A stretch of 11,642 bases of DNA from Synechococcales cyanobacterium PMM_0073 (GTDB taxonomy: Bacteria; Cyanobacteriota; Cyanobacteriia; Elainellales; Elainellaceae), in assembly GCA_949127695.1 (NCBI GenBank), contig CASBQH010000515.1, positions 1 to 11,642 on the forward strand, read 5' to 3'. The notes under the pieces are model-generated. The model was not told the DNA's origin. It did not search any database and saw only the letters and a program-made list of their open reading frames with translations. Shown here in pieces: positions 7,455-11,642 of this stretch (the stretch's first letter is position 1; the number at the start of each line of letters is the position of its first letter). Both the position numbers and the translations under genes were made by a program.

Positions 7455-8219
7455 CTAGCTGCATCCTTCAGATCGCTCTGCCAGCAAATTGACAATCAGC
7501 GCTGCCATCTGCGGCGTTGCGCCCATTGGCTGATGTAGCGTCAGCGGTACATCGGGAAACTGCTGCTGAAGTTCTGTCACCTTCTGGGCAATTGCGTCGG
7601 TGATGCCGCCTGCAAACAAAAAGTAGGGCAATAGTTCGATTCGCTGCGCGCCCTGCTGCACCAGCTTAGTCACCTGAGTCTCAATATCCGGCGAAACCGA
7701 CCAGTAGGCAGCAATTGCTCCAAGCTTGGCGGCAATCTCATCGACATTCTGCTGCACGCCCGAACGCCGACTGCCATGCGAAATCAAGATTCGCCCCGAT
7801 TCTGGCGCGGCCTCAGTCTGCAACAGCTTCCACAGCTCCGCAGTGCTGCCCAAATGCGGACAAACCTGAATCGAGATATGGCTTTCGACCTGCGTGACTT
7901 CTGCCGGAATGTCATCCATCACATGCACTCCGGCCAGCAAAAACATCGGCAGCAGCTTGACTGACTCACAGCCCGATTGCAACGCCTGCTCCGCGAATTG
8001 CTGAAGCTGCTGATGCAAAGGCAGTCCCAGCTCCAGCACGCCCGTTTGCACCAGCGGCAGCTCTCCAGAGCGAGTCGCTGTAGCCTGCTGAGCTACCAAA
8101 CCCTGCGCCACCTGCTGCGCTAGCTCGTTCATTGCTAGCTGAGGTCGCGGGTCACGGCTGCCGTGAGACACCAAAAAGTAAGCTGAGGGAAAATTCAATG
8201 CTGCCTCCGAAGAAATCAA
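7455..8219 (-). CDS. Sirohydrochlorin chelatase, CbiX/SirB type (two-domain)
   Basis: This 254-residue protein has two copies of the CbiX fold and inserts Fe2+ (siroheme) or Co2+ (anaerobic-type cobalamin route) into sirohydrochlorin; the metal cannot be told from sequence. The first half has HGSRDPR (His19) and LLAGVHVMDDIP (His99), the two histidines expected to bind metal. The second half begins with another HGSRR (His148), but the matching position of His99 is Ile206 (LFAGGITDAI), so only the N-terminal half looks fully equipped. There is no ATG start. TTG at 8219 has AGGAG 4 bases upstream and overlaps the preceding stop (TTGA). TTG at 8198 has GGAGG 5 bases upstream and would give a protein seven residues shorter. 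It lies upstream of cobA, which supports the pathway assignment. Confidence 0.92.
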   Translation of the reverse strand: MISSEAALNFPSAYFLVSHGSRDPRPQLAMNELAQQVAQGLVAQQATATRSGELPLVQTGVLELGLPLHQQLQQFAEQALQSGCESVKLLPMFLLAGVHVMDDIPAEVTQVESHISIQVCPHLGSTAELWKLLQTEAAPESGRILISHGSRRSGVQQNVDEIAAKLGAIAAYWSVSPDIETQVTKLVQQGAQRIELLPYFLFAGGITDAIAQKVTELQQQFPDVPLTLHQPMGATPQMAALIVNLLAERSEGCS

Positions 8220-8764
8220 AACGCTCCTATCATGCGCTCAACCGCAACTTGAACGTCCAGAAAAGCTAAGGGAGCGACCGTACCTGCTGAAAAGATTTGC
8301 TCTGATCTGTATAGACCGTTCTGTGGGTCACGCAGGACAATCAGCTGCTGATCTTTTAGATTCAGCACCCAATATTCTCGAATGCTTGCTGTTGCGTAGA
8401 TAGCGGCTTTGACCTCTCGATCTTTTTTGAAGCTCGTCTGCGCCACTTCTATGAGCCAGAAAATATCGGCAGGAGCAGGATGCCGCTGACTGTAGGCAGA
8501 TTCTGGCAGTCTTACAATCGCAATATCGGGTTCAGGCTCTGAGTCAGACAGCGTAATTGGGCCATTAAAACGCACTTCTGCTCGGCCAGAGAGCAGGATC
8601 TCCAGATATTTTGCGTCCCGCTTAGCCGTACTGTAGTGCATCGGGGTTTCTGGACTCATCTCAACAATTTTTCCTGCCAGTAATTCCACCGATTGATCCT
8701 GCAAAAGCCCCGCTTCAACTAAACGGTGATAATCAACGACAGACAGTTCTGTGAGCTGTTCCAT
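8216..8764 (-). CDS. Uma2 family protein (DUF820, PD-(D/E)xK nuclease fold)
   Basis: The 182-residue product matches the Uma2/DUF820 family, which is greatly expanded in cyanobacteria and has a restriction-endonuclease-like fold; its cellular role is largely unknown. It opens with the typical DYHRLVEAGLL...VELLAGKIVEMSP segment (residues 11-38). The putative nuclease site is PEPDIAIV (Asp80), FWLIEVA (Glu106) and DREVKAAIYA (Lys119), followed by the family's I-EYWVLNL strand. All three acidic/basic positions are present, so it may be active. The ATG at 8764 begins where the family normally begins; an in-frame ATG at 8851 would add 29 residues that do not look like family sequence. Neither has a strong Shine-Dalgarno sequence. 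The stop overlaps the TTG start of the chelatase, suggesting coupled translation. Confidence 0.88.
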   Translation of the reverse strand: MEQLTELSVVDYHRLVEAGLLQDQSVELLAGKIVEMSPETPMHYSTAKRDAKYLEILLSGRAEVRFNGPITLSDSEPEPDIAIVRLPESAYSQRHPAPADIFWLIEVAQTSFKKDREVKAAIYATASIREYWVLNLKDQQLIVLRDPQNGLYRSEQIFSAGTVAPLAFLDVQVAVERMIGAF

Positions 8765-8947
8765 TGGGGTAAATCTGCTGATTAAGTCCTGATTGGCTAT
8801 GCCACGAACGACCAAGCTCACCGGACGTAGACGGCCTGTGCAAGCAACCATACTGCGGTGTTTCGGTGCAAAAACTGGTTAAATCCGCTTGGCTATTGCG
8901 ATATTCCTCAAGCAATCTTAACAATTAATTGCTGTCTCCATCACTGG

Positions 8948-8969
8948 ATCGAGCCTGTATCGAGCCTGT
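8948..8969. repeat. Perfect 11-bp tandem duplication
   Basis: ATCGAGCCTGT occurs at 8948-8958 and again immediately at 8959-8969 without a mismatch, in the spacer upstream of the Uma2 gene. Confidence 0.85.
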
Positions 8970-8994
8970 TTCAAACCGTTAACCCGGCCAATTT

Positions 8995-9056
8995 AGCATA
9001 CTAAAAGTAATTCCTAACAGGCAAAAACCTATTGGGAATTACTTTTAATTTATGCT
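8995..9056 (-). terminator. Large compound hairpin, likely terminator of the COP23-like gene
   Basis: An outer 6-bp arm AGCATA/TATGCT (8995-9000/9051-9056) encloses a long stem in which AAAAGTAATTCC (9003-9014) pairs perfectly with GGAATTACTTTT (9035-9046). This continues inward by one wobble, two pairs, one C/A mismatch and three pairs to the loop CAAAAA (9022-9027). About 25 pairs form in 62 bases. It starts 82 bases after the COP23-like stop codon. On the minus strand the inner stem ends in TTTT; on the plus strand the outer arm is followed by TTTTT. That fits a bidirectional terminator, though a small palindromic mobile element is an alternative. Confidence 0.55.
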
Positions 9057-9137
9057 TTTTCACCTGATTGATATTGCGCTTGAAGATTGCCTTCAGTCAG
9101 GGCAATTCTGCTTGGTTTTTGCTCAGGTAGCGCGACT

Positions 9138-9956
9138 CTACCGAAAATTGCCTGGGTTAAGCCGCGTTTCACCATTGCCTGCCGCCGCACCATTCTGCAA
9201 TCTGGCTCCTGTCCCGCCATCTGCCTGATCCAGAAAAGGTCGCAGGTTAATGCTGCTAGGGCTACGCCGAGGCGAGCTGTTTCCGCCCAGATCAAGGCCA
9301 ATTGCCTGCCCAATCTGGCTCAAGATGCCGCTACCGCTATCTTGATAGGCCATGACGGCAGTGGTTTGTTCGCCGCTGTCGGCCACCAGCAGGTTATTAA
9401 AAATACGATCGCGGATTGCAATGGGGCTTTGGCCAGGTGGTACCGTCAGCACAATTCGGCAGGACGGCACGCTTTCAGTGGTGACGCAGACTGTGTTGTA
9501 GCCATTTTCCAGGCCAGTTTGCAGCTCTAACAATCCATCTGGGCGATAGAACTCCAGACGGCGGCTGATTTCGTTGCAGCGGCGCTCTGGACTCCAACCG
9601 CCGCCCAGTGCCGTGGGGCTGGCCCAAGCGTAGTATTTTCCGGGCTGGCTCTGGGGACTATACATCACGGTAGATTGGCCATTGACAATTTGGCAGCTAA
9701 ATCGGGTCTCGCTCAGCTGTGAGCTGGCAGGCGAGCTAGCGGGCGGGCGAGCGCGGTCAGAAGCTGGCTCTGTCGAACGCGGCTCTGTTGAACGCGGCGA
9801 AGTTGAATCCTGAGATACAGTCTGATTTGGAGCTGAATTGGACAGAATTTGGTTGACCCAGTCTGGCAAAGCCTGAGCCGAACTAGCCAGCATCAGATTG
9901 CCGAGCAGCATGACGCCAACGGCCAGTCCGGTCTGTTTGAGCGCAGATGAATTCAT
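9138..9956 (-). CDS. Secreted COP23-domain-like protein
   Basis: The 272-residue product begins with a signal peptide: a short polar start, a hydrophobic core (about residues 9-24) and a probable SSAQA cleavage site after residue 29, so export across the plasma membrane is predicted. A Ser/Pro/Thr-rich linker (about 40-82) contains a doubled RSTEP unit. The region at about 85-205 resembles the COP23 domain, named after a circadian oscillating protein of a unicellular cyanobacterium: RFSCQ, a WSPERRC segment, TGLENGYNTVC and SCRIVLTVPPG. Cys88, Cys127, Cys157 and Cys166 could form two disulfides. A low-complexity Gly/Asn/Arg-rich tail of about 50 residues follows. I start at the ATG at 9956 because AAGGA lies 8 bases upstream and the signal peptide follows directly; a frame extension to 10028 is unlikely to be translated. 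The molecular function is unknown. Confidence 0.82.
   Translation of the reverse strand: MNSSALKQTGLAVGVMLLGNLMLASSAQALPDWVNQILSNSAPNQTVSQDSTSPRSTEPRSTEPASDRARPPASSPASSQLSETRFSCQIVNGQSTVMYSPQSQPGKYYAWASPTALGGGWSPERRCNEISRRLEFYRPDGLLELQTGLENGYNTVCVTTESVPSCRIVLTVPPGQSPIAIRDRIFNNLLVADSGEQTTAVMAYQDSGSGILSQIGQAIGLDLGGNSSPRRSPSSINLRPFLDQADGGTGARLQNGAAAGNGETRLNPGNFR
9766..9795 (-). repeat. In-frame 15-bp duplication in the COP23-like gene
   Basis: GGCTCTGTCGAACGC (9766-9780) is followed by GGCTCTGTTGAACGC (9781-9795), one mismatch, read on the plus strand. It encodes the repeated RSTEP of the linker at about residues 55-64. Confidence 0.8.
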
Positions 9957-10111
9957 GACAAAAATCCTTAAGCAAGGTGAGCAGTGCAGATAGTCAACTA
10001 GACGCTGGCTATCCGGTAAAAGTGTCAAGTCTAGGATAATGAGTTGGCTTTAGCTATTCCAGAGCTATTTCAGTACTGGCGATCTCAGCCAGAAAACCTC
10101 GCTTCACCCCC

Positions 10112-10130
10112 AATCAGTTCAAGACTGATT
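10112..10130. repeat. Perfect 7-bp inverted repeat
   Basis: AATCAGT (10112-10118) and ACTGATT (10124-10130) are exact complements around TCAAG. It lies between the COP23-like promoter region and the candidate RNA promoter. No T-tract follows, so an operator is as likely as a terminator. Confidence 0.4.
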
Positions 10131-10193
10131 AGCTCAGGTTATGGGTTGACCCTCGAACTCCTGTAAAGTTTTATAAAAAAGCTCTGTGTATTT

Positions 10194-10202
10194 TGTTACG
10201 AT
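10194..10202 (+). promoter_or_regulatory. Candidate extended -10 promoter for the structured RNA
   Basis: TG-T-TACGAT at 10194-10202 matches the extended -10 pattern. Transcription would start at about 10209-10211, exactly where the 5' arm of the predicted rod-like RNA begins. No -35 match is seen at the usual distance. Confidence 0.4.
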
Positions 10203-10209
10203 ACTTTTT

Positions 10210-10391
10210 GGAAAAGAGGACTGCCGAACTGTAGGTATCCTTAAGCTCAGCTGCTGCCTGGGAAGCTGCAAGTTGGGTGGGGTTTCGCTCGTGTAGACAA
10301 TTTGAACGATTGACTTTGAGCAACTGACAGCGTATTGACCACAGGTCTGTAAACTGCTAAAGGCTGGTTCTGGGAGGAGCTAGTCTTTTTT
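10210..10391 (+). ncRNA. Candidate structured RNA, about 180 nt, possibly 6S-like
   Basis: The two ends pair to close a long rod: AAAGAGGACT (10213-10222) pairs with AGTCTTTTTT (10382-10391; two G-T wobbles). Further in, GAACT (10226-10230) pairs with GGTTC (10366-10370), then CCTTAAGC (10239-10246) pairs with GCTAAAGG (10356-10363) with one A/A mismatch. TGTAGAC (10292-10298) can pair with GTCTGTA (10345-10351), and CAGCT/AGCTG (10248-10252/10264-10268) forms a side hairpin. The 3' arm is itself the T-run, as expected for transcription ending there. An extended -10 precedes it at the right distance. Size and rod shape with internal loops resemble 6S RNA (SsaA in cyanobacteria), but I do not recognise the primary sequence, so that identity is inference. 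It could also be a leader element of rpsP. Confidence 0.45.
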
Positions 10392-10481
10392 AATTTATCT
10401 TTAATTTTAAGAGAATCGAGCTATCCCAAGACCAGCAAAGTTTGGATCTAGGTTTTTGAGTGGTAGAGATCTAGTCTAAAA

Positions 10482-10519
10482 GGCTAAAATAGCCAAATCA
10501 AGTCAGCCTTGATTAATCA
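10482..10519 (+). promoter_or_regulatory. Two small palindromes in the rpsP upstream region
   Basis: GGCTA-AAA-TAGCC (10482-10494) is a perfect 5-bp hairpin that also contains TAAAAT (10485-10490), a possible -10. TGATTAATCA (10510-10519) is a perfect 10-base palindrome. Both lie about 90-130 bases before rpsP and could be promoter or operator elements; neither matches a site I know. Confidence 0.25.
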
Positions 10520-10611
10520 GAACAGTTCAGAATGGCGCTTAAGTCTGGTTTTTTGGGTTCTGTCTTTGAGTCATCAACTTTGTATTTTGCACAAGGGCAA
10601 TTGTTTTAAGC

Positions 10612-10863
10612 ATGATTAAACTGCGGTTGAAGCGGTTCGGCAAAAAATTTGAGGTTAGCTACCGGATTGTGGCAATGCACAGCGCTACGCGCCGCGATGG
10701 CCGCCCCTTAGAAGAACTAGGCTTCTACAATCCAAGAACAGACGAAGTGAGGCTGAACGCCGAAGCCATCACCAAACGGCTGCAAGACGGGGCGCAGCCC
10801 ACAGATACCGTGCGGCGTATTCTAGAGAAAGCTAATCTCCTAGAGCAAAAGTTTCGCGCCTAG
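10612..10863 (+). CDS. rpsP: 30S ribosomal protein S16
   Basis: The 83-residue protein is ribosomal protein S16 (bS16), which binds 16S rRNA and assists assembly of the small subunit. The start [12 protein letters not shown], the central [25 protein letters not shown] and the later helix with [14 protein letters not shown] are family signatures, and the length is normal for bS16. The ATG at 10612 begins exactly at the conserved N-terminus. The KH-protein gene follows 26 bases after its stop, so the two are probably co-transcribed. In many bacteria ffh lies just upstream of rpsP; here a long non-coding spacer and a divergent gene occupy that place. Confidence 0.98.
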   Translation: MIKLRLKRFGKKFEVSYRIVAMHSATRRDGRPLEELGFYNPRTDEVRLNAEAITKRLQDGAQPTDTVRRILEKANLLEQKFRA

Positions 10864-10889
10864 CTTGAGTCCCGCAGCACCTGAATTAA

Positions 10890-11354
10890 GTGTCTGAACC
10901 CAACCCATCTTCAACTGAACAACTGCCGCCGCCACCAGACTCAGAGGCAGTTCTGCTAGAGCAACCCATCGTGCAGCCTCAGGAAGGCGCTGACTATCTT
11001 CAGCTAGTGCGCTTTTTGGTCTGCCCATTCCTGGACTCGCCTGAACTACTAAAGGTGGACTGTGAGGTTTCTCCTCGAACAATGCGCGTGCTGGTTCGGA
11101 TTGCCTTTGAGGGAGATGATCAGGGGCGCGTGTTTGGCAGAGGCGGGCGCAACCTGCAAGCCGTTCGCACTGTGCTCCAAGCTGTGGCTTGTGCCGCTGG
11201 TCATTCAGCTCATCTTGAAGTGTTTGGCAATCCAACCGGAAACCAAGCTGGAAACCAAGCGGGCGGGGCAGAATCAGAAGCCGAACATTCACCTCGCCCT
11301 GCTGCCCCCCGTCGCCCACCACAGCTGCGAGTCACCCCCCAAGTGAATCCATGA
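10890..11354 (+). CDS. KH-domain RNA-binding protein (KhpA/YlqC-like)
   Basis: The 154-residue protein contains a KH domain at about residues 36-113: a helix YLQLVRFLVCPFLDSPELL, a strand MRVLVRIAFEG, and the RNA-gripping GxxG loop GRGG at 83-86 followed by RNLQAVRTVLQ. Such small KH proteins encoded next to rpsP bind RNA and are tied to ribosome assembly or RNA metabolism. It differs from the ~80-residue KhpA of Firmicutes by a Pro/Glu-rich N-terminal tail (about 35 residues) and a Gly/Asn/Gln- and Pro-rich C-terminal tail, as is common in cyanobacteria. Translation is assigned to GTG at 10890, the start that leaves the complete domain in frame. It lies 26 bases after rpsP and 67 bases before phoH. 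Confidence 0.92.
   Translation: MSEPNPSSTEQLPPPPDSEAVLLEQPIVQPQEGADYLQLVRFLVCPFLDSPELLKVDCEVSPRTMRVLVRIAFEGDDQGRVFGRGGRNLQAVRTVLQAVACAAGHSAHLEVFGNPTGNQAGNQAGGAESEAEHSPRPAAPRRPPQLRVTPQVNP
11238..11261 (+). repeat. In-frame 12-bp duplication in the KH-protein gene
   Basis: GGAAACCAAGCT (11238-11249) is followed by GGAAACCAAGCG (11250-11261). It encodes a repeated GNQA in the disordered C-terminal tail. Confidence 0.8.
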
Positions 11355-11421
11355 CGCTTCCGTTCACTCACTTGCTTTACTTTCTAGCTATTGCATTGCA
11401 GCGGTTTACGCCCTGCGTCGC

Positions 11422-11642
11422 ATGGGAATAACCAAAACGATCGAGCTACCCACGCCTGAGAGCGCTATTGCCATTGCTGGACTTCGGGAAGAAAACCTCA
11501 AGGTTTTAGCCCAGCAGACAGGCGCTAGCTTTGTGATGAGAGGGCAGGCGCTACAGATTGCTGGCAACGAGATTCAAGTGGCGCTGAGTGACAGTTTGCT
11601 ACAGGCTTTAAGACCCTATTGGAGCAAAGGCCGCCCGATTAC
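11422..11642 (+). CDS. phoH: PhoH family ATPase, N-terminal part (partial)
   Basis: The first 73 codons of a plus-strand gene are present; the rest lies beyond the window. The start MGITKTIELPTPESAIAIAG, then REENLKVLAQQTGASFVMRGQALQIAG, is the N-terminal KH-like part of PhoH proteins, whose ATPase (Walker) domain follows later and is not visible here. PhoH proteins are predicted RNA-associated ATPases; the exact role is unclear. The frame has a stop at 11344-11346 and no other ATG before 11422, so this start is the best available, although no Shine-Dalgarno sequence is seen. The position after rpsP and the KH gene is the usual cyanobacterial order. Confidence 0.88.
   Translation, partial: MGITKTIELPTPESAIAIAGLREENLKVLAQQTGASFVMRGQALQIAGNEIQVALSDSLLQALRPYWSKGRPI

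Larger units (their letters stand above)
8765..9137. other. Intergenic region Uma2 / COP23-like gene
   Basis: These 373 bases separate two minus-strand genes. Bases 8765-8851 could be a 5' extension of the Uma2 gene. The rest holds an 11-bp direct duplication (8948-8969) and a large hairpin (8995-9056). The open frame at 9313-9050 runs across the COP23-like gene in another frame and is not credible. Confidence 0.65.
9957..10611. other. Long intergenic region COP23-like gene / rpsP
   Basis: This is 655 bases without a credible ORF between divergent genes. From the left it holds the AAGGA Shine-Dalgarno of the COP23-like gene and a minus-strand TTGACA (10028-10023, a consensus -35 without a clean -10 at normal spacing). 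It then holds a perfect 7-bp hairpin AATCAGT/ACTGATT (10112-10118/10124-10130), an extended -10 followed by a candidate structured RNA (10194-10391), and, in the presumed rpsP leader, GGCTA-AAA-TAGCC (10482-10494) and the palindrome TGATTAATCA (10510-10519). Confidence 0.7.

Noticed and set aside
8216..8851. Longer Uma2 start at 8851
   Set aside because: The 29 extra residues do not resemble the family and there is no ribosome site; the ATG at 8764 coincides with the usual family start. It remains an alternative.
9050..9313. Minus-strand frame crossing the end of the COP23-like gene, considered as a frameshifted C-terminus
   Set aside because: The COP23-like frame ends naturally at TAG (9140-9138) and the alternative frame shows no domain continuation.
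9957..10028. Longer start for the COP23-like gene at 10028
   Set aside because: The extension places 24 residues before a clear signal peptide; the ATG at 9956 has a good Shine-Dalgarno sequence, and the upstream bases look like promoter.
10840..11322. Minus-strand frame opposite the KH-protein gene
   Set aside because: It is antisense to a recognised KH domain and has no family features.

Overview
The window is chromosomal DNA from a cyanobacterium, probably of a Leptolyngbya-like or related lineage (the genus is a guess from protein style). The evidence is a valyl-tRNA synthetase carrying the cyanobacteria-specific membrane CAAD domain, a secreted COP23-type protein, a cyanobacterial-style BioY start, and the order rpsP – KH protein – phoH. 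There is no phage, transposase, CRISPR array, tRNA or rRNA gene.

Layout. Bases 1-165 (minus) hold the 5' end of a probable biotin transporter gene, bioY. A 460-bp divergent spacer with two tandem-repeat blocks follows. An ABC1/UbiB-family kinase-like gene (626-2656, plus) comes next and converges on a minus-strand series. Read in transcription order from the right, that series is: a Uma2-type nuclease-fold gene (8764-8216), a sirohydrochlorin chelatase (8219-7455), cobA uroporphyrinogen-III methyltransferase (7403-6627), valS (6509-3300) and a small coiled-coil gene (3153-2686). A further minus-strand gene, a secreted COP23-like protein (9956-9138), is separated from this series by a strong hairpin. 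After a 655-bp spacer, the plus-strand translation-related cluster starts: rpsP, a KH-domain RNA-binding protein, and the start of phoH, which runs off the end.

Function. CobA makes precorrin-2 and the CbiX/SirB chelatase inserts metal into its oxidised product, so this pair serves siroheme (nitrite/sulfite reductase cofactor) and/or cobalamin synthesis. The Uma2 gene overlaps the chelatase start by 4 bases and may be co-translated, although its function is unrelated. RpsP and the KH protein form a ribosome/RNA module.

Most interesting points. (1) A rod-like, terminator-ended candidate RNA of about 180 nt at 10210-10391 upstream of rpsP, 6S-RNA-like in size and shape. (2) The CAAD insertion in ValS, plus a four-residue repeat at its N-terminus. 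(3) A 62-nt compound hairpin at 8995-9056. (4) Short tandem duplications of 11-15 bp that recur in at least seven places, both in spacers and in frame within genes. I see no convincing new multi-gene system; most protein genes are recognisable core or conserved cyanobacterial genes.
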